64,000 nt of DNA, taken from assembly GCF_018129025.1 (NCBI RefSeq), contig NZ_JAAEDI010000021.1, forward strand, positions 46,478-110,477. The letters run 5' to 3'. Positions 1-7,753 of this stretch are shown one piece after another (position 1 is the stretch's first letter; each line of letters opens with the position of its first letter). This stretch comes from Neoroseomonas terrae (GTDB taxonomy: Bacteria; Pseudomonadota; Alphaproteobacteria; Acetobacterales; Acetobacteraceae). The translations under genes and the position numbers were made by a program. The notes beneath the pieces were generated by a model. It was given only the letters and a program-made list of their open reading frames with translations, was not told the origin of the DNA and ran no database searches.

Positions 1-2
1 CG

Positions 3-1490
3 GTGGTCGCCGAGTCCCGCGCGGCGGGCACACGCAGCGTGCGCAAGATGAGCAGCCACAAGCGCATCGAGTATCCCGGCCGCTACCAGGCCGAGTACCA
101 CGGCGGGACGGACACGCTGCCCAAGGTCGACACGCAGGATGCGACGAAGCGCGCCGACCTGCTGATCGCGGTGGAGGAGGCCGGGTTCCACCGACGGATC
201 GGCGATAGCGGTCTCGCCGGCTTCGACGCGGGCAGCCGTATCACACTCGAGGGTCCGCCGGTGGAGAAGCTGCTGGTCACCGCCGTGACCCACAAGGGCC
301 AGGACTACAGCCATTGGTCCATGGAGGCGTGGAACGACCAGCTGGATGTGCCGCCCGCCTACGACAACGAGTTCGTCTGCATCCCCTATGCCACGCCCTT
401 CCGGCCGGAGCGCACGACGGAACGGCCCTTCATCCAGGGGCCGCAGACCGCCATCGTCACCGGCCCTTCCGGCCAGGAGATCCACACCGACAAGTATGGA
501 CGGGTGAAGCTGAAGTTCGCCTGGGACCGCCACGGGCCGTCGAATGACGGGTCGTCCTGCTGGGTCCGCGTCTCGCAGGGTTGGGCCGGAGCGAAATGGG
601 GGCAGATCCACCTGCCGCGGGTCGGGCAGGAAGTGATCGTGAACTTCCTCGAAGGTGACCCCGACCGGCCCATCGTCACCGGCCGCGTCTACAACCAGCA
701 GAACGAGGTGCCTTACGACCTGCCGGGCAACAAGACTCAGTCCGGCATCAAGTCACGCTCCTCGATGCAGGGCTCATCGTCGAATTACAACGAGATCCGC
801 TTCGAGGACCTGAAGGGGTCCGAGCATATCCTCGTCCATGCCGAGCGTGATCTGATCACCGAGGTCGAGAACTACGAGACGCACACCGTCGGCGGCGCCG
901 CCGTCCCGAAGTCGGGCAATCTCGGTTCGGGCGATCGCCACACCGGCATCAAGCGCAACGAGACGCTCGACGTCGGTGGCAACAACGACGAGACGATCCA
1001 CGGCACCGAGACCCGCAAGGTCCACGGCGATGTCGATGAGACCTTCCTCGCGAAGGAGACCCGTACCATCACCGGGCCTTTCGACGAGACAGTCACGAAC
1101 GCTTACAAGATCTCGACGCCGTCCACCTATGAGCTGACGGCCACGACGTCGATCAGCCTCAATTCGAGCGGCCCGATCCTCGCCAACAGCGGGGAGATCA
1201 TCAACGTCGTGGCTCCGACGGTGAATCAGGCCGCGCCATCCTGGTTCAAGTCCGGTGCCGCATCCGGCGACGCCTACGGCTTCAAGATGGGGATCGCGGG
1301 CATGAAGCTCGACATCGTCGGCCTGGCCGTCGGCTTCGTCGGCATCAAGTTCGACGTCGCTGCCGTCAAGTTCGACAATTTCGGCGTTGCGATCAAGACC
1401 GGCGGCCTCGAGATCAAGAACAAGGGGCTGAAGGCCGATACCTACAGCTTCGCGGAGATCAAGGCCGCCGTGATCAAGATCTTCGTCTGA
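3..1490 (+). CDS. vgrG: VgrG, type VI secretion spike protein (5' part outside window)
   Basis: VgrG forms the trimeric spike at the tip of the type VI secretion tube and carries effectors into target cells. The visible 495 residues hold the end of the gp27-like base domain and the gp5-like OB-fold, seen as GQEIHTDKYGRVKLKF, WGQIHLPRVGQEV and the stretch FLEGDPDRPIVTGRVYN. The family hallmark NKTQSGIKSRSS follows, then a repetitive beta-helix (DETI, DETF, DETV repeats) and a Gly/Ile-Lys-rich C-terminal tail with no recognisable toxin domain. Full VgrGs are usually 600 residues or more, so roughly the first 150-200 are missing. The frame is open at the window edge, and the GTG at 3 is not claimed as a start. 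It heads a spike cassette on the same strand. Confidence 0.93.
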   Translation: MVAESRAAGTRSVRKMSSHKRIEYPGRYQAEYHGGTDTLPKVDTQDATKRADLLIAVEEAGFHRRIGDSGLAGFDAGSRITLEGPPVEKLLVTAVTHKGQDYSHWSMEAWNDQLDVPPAYDNEFVCIPYATPFRPERTTERPFIQGPQTAIVTGPSGQEIHTDKYGRVKLKFAWDRHGPSNDGSSCWVRVSQGWAGAKWGQIHLPRVGQEVIVNFLEGDPDRPIVTGRVYNQQNEVPYDLPGNKTQSGIKSRSSMQGSSSNYNEIRFEDLKGSEHILVHAERDLITEVENYETHTVGGAAVPKSGNLGSGDRHTGIKRNETLDVGGNNDETIHGTETRKVHGDVDETFLAKETRTITGPFDETVTNAYKISTPSTYELTATTSISLNSSGPILANSGEIINVVAPTVNQAAPSWFKSGAASGDAYGFKMGIAGMKLDIVGLAVGFVGIKFDVAAVKFDNFGVAIKTGGLEIKNKGLKADTYSFAEIKAAVIKIFV

Positions 1491-1509
1491 CGGCATCCAG
1501 GGAAAGGCG

Positions 1510-1875
1510 ATGCCGCGCGTGTGGCTGAACGCACTCATCTTCGGCTCGCTGGCGCTCGTGGCGATCACCATCGTCGCCGTGCCGGCCATCGTCTGGGGCC
1601 CAGGCTACCTTCGCCACCGTGAGGAGATGCGTCTGCGGGCCGATGGCTTACCCGCGCGCGCCGTGATCCTCGGACTCGAGGATACGGGCAATCGCTTCAA
1701 TGACACGCCGGAGATCATCGTGCGGCTCCAAGTCCGGGCCGAAGGCCGGTCGCCATGGCCTGCCTCGGTCCGGCGCATCATCTCGCTCGCGGAGATGCAT
1801 GCCTTCACCCCGGGCCGGGAGGTGGCGGTGCGTTACGATCCACACCGCCCCGACCGCGTCGCCCTGACACCGTGA
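1510..1875 (+). CDS. small membrane protein, DUF3592-like
   Basis: This 121-residue protein has one N-terminal membrane segment (about residues 7-30). The soluble part reads like DUF3592: a small-molecule-style beta domain with ARAVILGLEDTGN, EIIVRLQV and the closing VRYDPHRPDRVAL typical of that family. Start ATG 1510 has GGAAAGG just upstream (1501-1507). It lies 19 bp after vgrG and a few bases before the DUF2169 gene, so it is probably co-transcribed with the spike cassette. Function is unknown. It could be an accessory or immunity-like membrane protein, but nothing in the sequence proves that. Confidence 0.7.
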   Translation: MPRVWLNALIFGSLALVAITIVAVPAIVWGPGYLRHREEMRLRADGLPARAVILGLEDTGNRFNDTPEIIVRLQVRAEGRSPWPASVRRIISLAEMHAFTPGREVAVRYDPHRPDRVALTP

Positions 1876-1882
1876 GGGCGTG

Positions 1883-4489
1883 ATGAAGACCTTCAAGCCG
1901 CTCGCGCTCGCGAGCATGTCGCGGCCGATCGAGTTTCAGCGACGCTTCTTTCTCGGCGTCTCCGCGATCAGCTTCTGTCCCATCGGCGACGAGCCTGGCC
2001 TGCTGGGCGAGGTGGCGATGTGGAAGTTCCTCGCCGAAGTCCTTCCCCCGGGCGTGCCGCTCGACCCGGCCCTGCCGAAGATGGCTGCCGAGTTCCTCGT
2101 GACCGGCAGCGCCTTCGCACCGGGCGGCGTGCCGGCGCAGACCGTCACGGTCACCGCGCGGCTCGCCGGCGTCACCAAGCAACTCGCGGCGGTGGGCGAT
2201 CGCTGGATCGAGGATGGCGTGCCGACGCCGCCGCGGCCCTTCCAGGAGATGCCGCTCGGCTGGGACCGCTCCTATGGCGGGCCGAACTACGCCGACAACC
2301 CACTCGGCCGCGGCATCGAGGAGATGCCGATCCAGGGTGTGGGCATGCGCGTGATGCTGCCCAACGTCGTCCTCCCGCAAGGGGCATCGCGGCCCGCGGC
2401 GCCGGCGCCGATCAATTTCGGGCCGATCGACATCGCCTGGCCGCAGCGCGCGAAGCTGTCCGGCACCCATAACCAGAGATGGCTGGAGCAGGAGTTCCCC
2501 GGCTTCGCGGGCGACACCGACTGGCGCATCCTGCTGGCGGGCCCGCCCGACCAGCGGTTCCCGGGCTTCCTGCGCGGCGACGAGGACTACGCCCTGACCA
2601 ACCTGCACCCGCAGGAGCCCGAGTTGACCGGCCGGCTGCCCGGCATCCAGCCGCGCATTCTGCTCCAGCGCCGCGGGGCGGAGCGGCTCGAGGACGTGCC
2701 GCTGTCCCTCACGACCGTCTGGTTCTTCCCCGCGCACAAGCGGCTGGTGATGATCCACCATGGCCGGGTGCGGGTGGAGGAGGAGGATGCGCGCGACGTG
2801 ACGCGCCTCGTGCTCGGCGCCGATATGCTGGGTGCGCTCCGGCCTGCGGCAGCCTTCGACGACGTCGTCGCGGCGCGGATGCACCCGGAAACCGGCGCTC
2901 TCGAGGCCCTGCGGGACAGTGCGCTGGTGCCCGCGGCACTCATCCTGCCAGATCCGGAGATGGAGGCCGAGCGCAAGCGGAACGAGGAGCAGGGCCTGCT
3001 CCGGATGCGCGGCCAGGCGCGCGAGCTCCGGGAGTACGAGCGGGAGCGTCAACGTCTCACCGCGCTCGGCCTCGATCCCGCCAGGTACGGCCCGCCGCCG
3101 CCGCGTCCGCAGGAGCCGGTGCCGAGCCTCGAGCAGCTTCCCGCGATCATCGAGCGTGTCCAGGCGGAAGCCAAGCGCGCGAAGGTGGACGGCGAGGCCT
3201 TCATCGCCGCGCGCGAGGCCGAGACCAATGCCGCGGCAAAGGCGGCAGGCATGGTGCCCGCCGACCCACGCAGGCCGCTGGCCGGCCCGCCGAGTTTCTC
3301 GGCGGCGGCGAAGCGTGCGGAGTTCGAGGCCGCTGCGGCGCAGGGCGAGGCGCGGGGCGAGGACATGAGCGTGCTGCGGCGCATGCTGGCTGACGCTGCG
3401 ACCGAGAAGATGTGGCGCGAGGCCGAGGACGGCGAGCGCAAGGGCTATCTGCTGACCGCCGACGGCCAGCGCCCCGCGCCGCTGCGCGACCGGGCGGCTA
3501 GTGCCGTGTTGCGCGCACGGCTGATGGATGGTCGGCGGGATGGCCGCCGTCTCGACCTTTGCGGCGCCGATCTCTCGGGGCTCGACCTCTCGGGGTTCGA
3601 CCTGTCGGAGGCTTGGCTCGACGGTGCCATTCTCACGGGCGCCAGGCTCGTGCGGGCCACGCTGAAGCGCGCCGTGCTCGCCCATGCGCGGCTCGAGAGC
3701 GTGAACTTCGCCGGCGCTGACCTCGAAGACGCCAATCTCGGCCGGGCCATGCTGGCCGGCGCCGATCTCTCGGGCGCGCTCCTCCGCGATGCAGCGTTGC
3801 GTGGCGCCGATCTCCGCGGCGCCCGGCTCGTCCAGGCCGACCTGACCAATGCCGCGGTGGGTGAGGCGATCTTCGAGGGTGCGGATCTGAGCGGGGCGCT
3901 CGCCGACAACATCGTGCTGAACGAGGCGCACCTCGCCGGCGTGACGGCGCGCGGCACCCGCTTCGGTGCCGCCGTGCTGATGAAGGTCAACATGGAGGGT
4001 GCGGACCTCTCCGGCGCGATTCTGGACAAGGCGAGCCTGCTGAGCGTGCGCGCGGCGGGCGCCGTCTTCGCCGGGGCGGCGCTGAGCGGCACGGTGTTTG
4101 TCGAAGGCTGCGACCTCTCCGGCGCGCGGTTCGACGGCGCGCGGGGCAGGAACACCAACTTCCGCGGCAGCAAACTCGACAGCGCGGCGTTCGACGGCGC
4201 CGTGCTGGATGGCGCGGATTTCTCTGATTGCTCGCTTCAGGGCGCCTCCTTCGACCTGGCCCGCGCGCGGGAGGCACGCTTCGTCGTCGCCGACCTGCGT
4301 GGTGCGCGGGTGACCCGGGCCGATCTGATGGGCGCATCGCTCGCCCGCGCGGACATCCGTGGCGCCGACTTCAGCGACACCAGCCTCTACGAGGCCGATC
4401 TCGCGCGCATCCACGGCGACACGGAAACCCGCTTCGATCGCGTCCAGCGCACGCGGGTGCGCCTCAACCCGCGTCGTGTGCCGGCATGA
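1883..4489 (+). CDS. DUF2169 protein with pentapeptide repeats, T6SS accessory
   Basis: This 868-residue protein starts with a DUF2169 domain (about 1-300; motifs EMPLGWDRSYGGPNYADNPLGRG and WFFPAHKRL). A Glu/Ala/Arg-rich stretch likely to be coiled coil follows (about 340-520), then about 280 residues of pentapeptide repeats of the A(D/N)LXX type (GADLSGAXLXXA), which fold into a right-handed quadrilateral helix. DUF2169 proteins are recurrent neighbours of vgrG and PAAR-like genes and are thought to help load spike or effector; that role is family-based inference. GTG 1880 directly precedes ATG 1883 in frame; ATG is preferred, with GAGGG upstream. The end overlaps the next start (ATGA). Confidence 0.85.
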   Translation: MKTFKPLALASMSRPIEFQRRFFLGVSAISFCPIGDEPGLLGEVAMWKFLAEVLPPGVPLDPALPKMAAEFLVTGSAFAPGGVPAQTVTVTARLAGVTKQLAAVGDRWIEDGVPTPPRPFQEMPLGWDRSYGGPNYADNPLGRGIEEMPIQGVGMRVMLPNVVLPQGASRPAAPAPINFGPIDIAWPQRAKLSGTHNQRWLEQEFPGFAGDTDWRILLAGPPDQRFPGFLRGDEDYALTNLHPQEPELTGRLPGIQPRILLQRRGAERLEDVPLSLTTVWFFPAHKRLVMIHHGRVRVEEEDARDVTRLVLGADMLGALRPAAAFDDVVAARMHPETGALEALRDSALVPAALILPDPEMEAERKRNEEQGLLRMRGQARELREYERERQRLTALGLDPARYGPPPPRPQEPVPSLEQLPAIIERVQAEAKRAKVDGEAFIAAREAETNAAAKAAGMVPADPRRPLAGPPSFSAAAKRAEFEAAAAQGEARGEDMSVLRRMLADAATEKMWREAEDGERKGYLLTADGQRPAPLRDRAASAVLRARLMDGRRDGRRLDLCGADLSGLDLSGFDLSEAWLDGAILTGARLVRATLKRAVLAHARLESVNFAGADLEDANLGRAMLAGADLSGALLRDAALRGADLRGARLVQADLTNAAVGEAIFEGADLSGALADNIVLNEAHLAGVTARGTRFGAAVLMKVNMEGADLSGAILDKASLLSVRAAGAVFAGAALSGTVFVEGCDLSGARFDGARGRNTNFRGSKLDSAAFDGAVLDGADFSDCSLQGASFDLARAREARFVVADLRGARVTRADLMGASLARADIRGADFSDTSLYEADLARIHGDTETRFDRVQRTRVRLNPRRVPA

Positions 4490-5550
4490 ACCGTGCGACT
4501 ATCGAGGCATTGGTGCGGAACGGCGAGGTGATCGGGCGCGAGCACGACTTCTCGGGCCTGGACCTCTCAGGCGCCGACCTCTCCGGCGCCGTCATCGAGC
4601 AGGCAAACTTCGCCAACGCCAATCTGCGCGGCGCCAATTTCCGGGAGTCGATGGCGTCCAGCGCGCGCTTCGACAATGCGGACCTCTCCGGGGCGGAACT
4701 GCCCCAGGCAAGCTTCATCGAATGCGCCATGTCCCATGCCCGGCTGGATGGCGTGACGGCACCGATGTGGAACGCGGTGATGTGCGGGCTGCGCGGGGCC
4801 ACCTTCACGCGGGCGGACCTGCGGACGGCGAATTTCGCCCAGTCGCGGCTGACGCGCAGCGCCTTCGTCGGGGCGGACCTGACCAAGGCCCGCTTCCTGA
4901 AAAGCCGGACCGACAGCATCGACCTCTCCGGCGCCGTCTGCGAGGATGCGGTGTTCATCGAGGCGGACATGGTGAAGGCCGGGCTTGCCGGCACACGCCT
5001 GCTGCGGACGAACTTCATCGGCTGCACCTTCACCGGCCGATCGATGCAGGGGTTGCGCCTGGTCGGATGCCAGTTCACCGGCAGCGACCTCACCGGCTGC
5101 AACTTCTCCGGCGCCGACGTCACGCAGGGCGGCCTACAGAACGCGCAGGTGTCGGGCGCCAGCTTCGAAGGCGCGGTGCTGGCGAAGGCCATCCTGATGG
5201 GGGCGAATCTGCGCGGCGCGGTGCTGCGCGGCGCCGACCTGTCGAACGCCATCCTGAATGATGCCGATCTGACCGGGGCGGACGCCACGGGCGCGCGGAT
5301 GTACCAGACGATCGGCGTCGGCATGAAGGCGCCGCAGGCGCGGCTTGGCGGCTGCGACATGACTTATGCCGATCTCAGCCACGCCGACCTCGAAGGCGCC
5401 GACCTGGCCGATACGACGCTCTTTCGCGCCAACCTTCACAACATTCGCGATGCCGGGGCGCGCATCCCCGGCCGTGGTCGCGCGCTGAAGCCCGACCCCG
5501 AGCGCACCGAGGCCGATGGGTGGCAGCAACGCTGGGCGGCGATGCGCTGA
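4486..5550 (+). CDS. pentapeptide repeat protein, T6SS cassette
   Basis: A 354-residue protein made almost wholly of pentapeptide repeats (FSGLDLSGADLSGAVIEQAN and onward), ending in a basic tail. Start ATG 4486 overlaps the stop of the DUF2169 gene as ATGA, so translation is coupled. The frame is open further upstream, but that part reads as arginine-rich out-of-frame sequence over the DUF2169 gene and was discarded. It is a close relative of the repeat half of its neighbour and may have arisen by duplication. In this context it is likely a structural partner of the spike; its precise role is unknown. Confidence 0.82.
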   Translation: MNRATIEALVRNGEVIGREHDFSGLDLSGADLSGAVIEQANFANANLRGANFRESMASSARFDNADLSGAELPQASFIECAMSHARLDGVTAPMWNAVMCGLRGATFTRADLRTANFAQSRLTRSAFVGADLTKARFLKSRTDSIDLSGAVCEDAVFIEADMVKAGLAGTRLLRTNFIGCTFTGRSMQGLRLVGCQFTGSDLTGCNFSGADVTQGGLQNAQVSGASFEGAVLAKAILMGANLRGAVLRGADLSNAILNDADLTGADATGARMYQTIGVGMKAPQARLGGCDMTYADLSHADLEGADLADTTLFRANLHNIRDAGARIPGRGRALKPDPERTEADGWQQRWAAMR

Positions 5551-5567
5551 ATGAGGAGAATCGACCG

Positions 5568-6164
5568 ATGAACGCGATGACCGGCATGAGCCTGATGGGC
5601 GAGGTGACGCTGGCCGCCGAGGTGGTCGCCCGCGAGGGTGCCGGCCTGACCCTGCTCGCCGCTGGCGAACGGCTTGATGCCCGCCGTGCCTTCTCCTGCC
5701 TCGTGGATCCGGAGCCTGGTGATCGCGTGCTCGTTGCGCGGGACCACGATGCCGCGTTCGTGCTGGCCGTGCTGGAACGCCGCGGAGCGGCCCCGATGCG
5801 CGTCGCGTTGCCGGATGGCAGCGCGGTGACGGCGGGGGAGGGACGGCTCGACCTTTCGGCCGGAACGCTGGTCCTGCAGGCGCGCCAGGGAGAGGTGATG
5901 GTCGAGGATCTCGCCTTGCGCGGCGCGAAGGCCACAATGCGCGTCGGCACGGCAACCGCGATCGTCGAGGCGCTCGAGACCCTGGCCGAGCGGGTGATCG
6001 GCCGCTTTCGTCGCAGCTACCGCTTCGTCGAGGAGACGGAACAGTTGCGTGCCCGCGATATCGACCAGCGCGCCTCGGGGCACCTGCACCTGAAGGGCGA
6101 TACGGCGACGATCCAGGCCGGCGCGGTGGTGAAGGTGGACGGCCACCAGATACATCTCGGCTGA
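5568..6164 (+). CDS. DUF3540 family protein, T6SS cassette
   Basis: 198 residues. The N-terminal half resembles a beta-rich domain with the recognisable segment AFSCLVDPEPGDRVLVARD. The second half carries the DUF3540-type ending: a helix RVIGRFRRSYRFVEETEQLRA followed by short repeats ending in GAVVKVDGHQIHLG. DUF3540 proteins occur between DUF2169/pentapeptide genes and DUF4150 PAAR-like genes in type VI clusters, exactly as here. Start ATG 5568 is chosen because GAGGAGA lies at 5553-5559. The role is probably in spike or effector assembly; no enzyme motif is visible. Confidence 0.8.
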   Translation: MNAMTGMSLMGEVTLAAEVVAREGAGLTLLAAGERLDARRAFSCLVDPEPGDRVLVARDHDAAFVLAVLERRGAAPMRVALPDGSAVTAGEGRLDLSAGTLVLQARQGEVMVEDLALRGAKATMRVGTATAIVEALETLAERVIGRFRRSYRFVEETEQLRARDIDQRASGHLHLKGDTATIQAGAVVKVDGHQIHLG

Positions 6165-6176
6165 ACGGAGCGCGCC

Positions 6177-6572
6177 ATGTTCGCCAATTGTCAGCTCATG
6201 GGCATGGACCTGGCCTTCCCGGATGTCTGCCTGACGCCCGCAGTGCCGGCGCCGGTCCCGATCCCCTATCCGAACATCGCCATGGGGCCGACCGCGATCC
6301 CCAGCCAGTTCAACACGCTCATCATGGGTGCTCCGATGCACAACATGGCGACGGTGACGCCCCTGACGAATGGCGACAATGCGGGCGTCGCGACGGGCGT
6401 TGCCTCGGGCACCGTGATGGGGCCGTCGCGCCACCTGCTCGGCGCCTTTACCATGCTGGTGAGCGGCATGCCCGTCACGCGGCTGACGTCGATGTCGATG
6501 CAGAACAGCACGAACATGGTGGGCATGCGCATCGTGCCGAGCCAGGTGAAGGTGCTCGTCCTCTCGGCCTGA
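6177..6572 (+). CDS. DUF4150 PAAR-like spike-tip protein
   Basis: 131 residues of the PAAR-like DUF4150 family, recognised by NCQLMGMDLAFPDVCLTP, VPIPYPNIAMG and the repeating Met/Thr-rich body ending VVPSQVKVLVLSA-like. PAAR and PAAR-like proteins cap the VgrG trimer with a sharp metal-stabilised cone and often carry or recruit toxins. This protein consists of the PAAR-like domain alone with no C-terminal toxin extension. It is the last gene of the cassette; no toxin or immunity pair follows, and the next 530 bp appear non-coding. Confidence 0.85.
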   Translation: MFANCQLMGMDLAFPDVCLTPAVPAPVPIPYPNIAMGPTAIPSQFNTLIMGAPMHNMATVTPLTNGDNAGVATGVASGTVMGPSRHLLGAFTMLVSGMPVTRLTSMSMQNSTNMVGMRIVPSQVKVLVLSA

Positions 6573-6693
6573 CGGGCGTGCCGGCATCGCTCGATGCCCG
6601 TCGTGCAGGCATGCAGGCCGGCAGCGTGCGGCGCAACTTCGCCGCGAGGCCCGGGGTTGTGCGACATAAAACGACATAAAATAGTGTAGAAGC

Positions 6694-6735
6694 GGGTGCT
6701 GTGGCTTCGCTCGCTCAGCACCCCCGACGAATCGG
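6694..6735. repeat. inverted repeats after PAAR-like gene
   Basis: GGGTGCTG at 6694-6701 pairs with CAGCACCC at 6716-6723 (8 bp, 14-nt loop), directly followed by CCGACGAATCGG (4-bp stem, CGAA loop). There is no U-run, so an intrinsic terminator is not supported. It could be a transcript end stabiliser or a recombination scar. Confidence 0.4.
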
Positions 6736-6860
6736 ACCAGTTTCCACAGCAATCATCTTACCACGCATGGGGATGAATAGAGGGACCCTTGGCGATCCCG
6801 TCTGAACAAAGAAAACAACTAACTACAATCGCGAAAAGGGCCATTTTCTACCCGATCTTA

Positions 6861-6890
6861 TTGACAAATAGCGATCAGACGATGTGAAAT
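6861..6890 (+). promoter_or_regulatory. possible sigma-70 promoter for small-ORF operon
   Basis: A perfect TTGACA at 6861-6866 lies 18 bp before TGAAAT (6885-6890), a four-of-six match to the -10 box, in the AT-rich gap. It would give a leader of about 200 nt before the first small ORF at 7103. Not verified. Confidence 0.3.
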
Positions 6891-7102
6891 GCCTCTGCCG
6901 ACATACGGCGCTCGTCGCCCGCGGAGATGGAACCGAATGCAGATCGCCCCACCTTCAGACAGATCCCGGTACCTCGGCTGCGGCCGGGTGCATGTGGGCT
7001 GTCGGCGCGGTCGAATGCATCTCACCGGCTGACGCGCCGGACGCCCACACCTTCGTTTCCTGAGGCTGAACCGGCGCCGACCAGCACCGGAGGAAGATCG
7101 GC

Positions 7103-7303
7103 ATGATCCATTCGTGCACCATCACGGAGAATGGACGCCTGCTGGGCGTCGCGACCACGGCGGACCATGGCTGGATGTTCACGGCCATCGACCCGCGGGT
7201 CGAGGACCTTCACGGCAGCCGTTTTCGCAGCACGGCCGAGGCGGAGCGCGTAGCGCTGCTCGTCCTCGACCGCGGCCGGGGCGCCGAGAGGGGGCGGCCA
7301 TGA
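7103..7303 (+). CDS. small hypothetical protein
   Basis: 66 residues, soluble-looking: two short beta-like strands (CTITENGRLLGVATTADHGW, MFTAIDPRVEDL) and a C-terminal helix. Start ATG 7103 has a strong ribosome site GGAGGAAG at 7089-7096, which argues that it is a real gene despite its size. Its stop overlaps the next start (ATGA). No family recognised. It is first of three coupled small ORFs. Confidence 0.55.
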   Translation: MIHSCTITENGRLLGVATTADHGWMFTAIDPRVEDLHGSRFRSTAEAERVALLVLDRGRGAERGRP

Positions 7304-7392
7304 TGGCGCTCGCCCTGCGAGCCATCGGCGGCGGTGCGTTGCTCTTCGCCGTCCTCGCTGCCGCGGGTCTGCTGCGGATGCACGGATCATGA
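7300..7392 (+). CDS. 30-residue single-span membrane peptide
   Basis: Reads MMALALRAIGGGALLFAVLA and then AAGLLRMHGS: one hydrophobic helix with little else. ATG 7300 overlaps the upstream stop, and its own stop overlaps the next ATG at 7389. The coupling on both sides is the main reason to call it. Function unknown; it may be a membrane anchor or regulator peptide. Confidence 0.4.
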   Translation: MMALALRAIGGGALLFAVLAAAGLLRMHGS

Positions 7393-7547
7393 CCAGCCTG
7401 CTTCTCGCGCCGGCTTTATCGCCCGATGCGATCGTCTGGCTGGCCGCCATGACCGCGGCGGTGGCCGGCACCGTGCTGCATGCCGCGTTCCCGCCGACCG
7501 ATCCCGCGGTGAGCGAGGCACTACTGCGCGCGGCCTTCCATCCATAG
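7389..7547 (+). CDS. 52-residue small membrane protein
   Basis: Starts at ATG 7389 inside the stop of the preceding peptide (ATGA). The sequence has a hydrophobic central segment (IVWLAAMTAAVAGTVLHAAF) and an acidic, proline-containing tail. It is the last of the three coupled ORFs and is followed by a strong terminator. No family recognised. Confidence 0.4.
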   Translation: MTSLLLAPALSPDAIVWLAAMTAAVAGTVLHAAFPPTDPAVSEALLRAAFHP

Positions 7548-7688
7548 ACGCCGTATCCGATTGCCCCCTACCGGCGGCCTGCTTCTGGATGGTCTCAGGT
7601 AGCGGCGGCTCCGAACTCCGCCTGCCGTCGGCGGAGCGGCCTGCCATCCGGCGGGCCGGATCTTGACGGTCGTGATGGACGTTTCCTC

Positions 7689-7752
7689 CCGAGAACCTGG
7701 GCCGGGATTCCCGATGGGGATCCCGGCCGCTTTTTCCCCGCCGGGTTCTCGG
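7689..7752. terminator. nested hairpin terminator between convergent operons
   Basis: GGCCGGGAT (7700-7708) pairs with ATCCCGGCC (7720-7728), extended inward by CCC/GGG, and is followed by five T (7731-7735), a good plus-strand intrinsic terminator. An outer arm CCGAGAACC (7689-7697) pairs with GGTTCTCGG (7744-7752), ending two bases before the stop of the minus-strand reductase gene, so it may also serve that operon. Confidence 0.75.
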
Positions 7753-7753
7753 T

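Larger units (their letters stand above)
6573..7102. other. 530-bp intergenic region with low-GC segment, repeat and hairpin
   Basis: No convincing gene in either strand. The segment 6660-6900 is clearly poorer in GC than all surroundings. It contains a direct 10-bp repeat CGACATAAAA at 6662-6671 and 6672-6681. An inverted repeat GGGTGCTG/CAGCACCC follows (6694-6701 and 6716-6723), then a small CCGA/TCGG hairpin. A TTGACA box sits at 6861. The base composition break suggests foreign DNA, a lost effector gene, or a regulatory region. Confidence 0.5.

Noticed and set aside
1805..4414. 869-codon open frame on the minus strand opposite the DUF2169 gene
   Set aside because: It mirrors the repetitive, codon-biased pentapeptide gene; its translation is Arg/His/Gly-rich and repetitive with no fold, and the sense frame is a recognised family.
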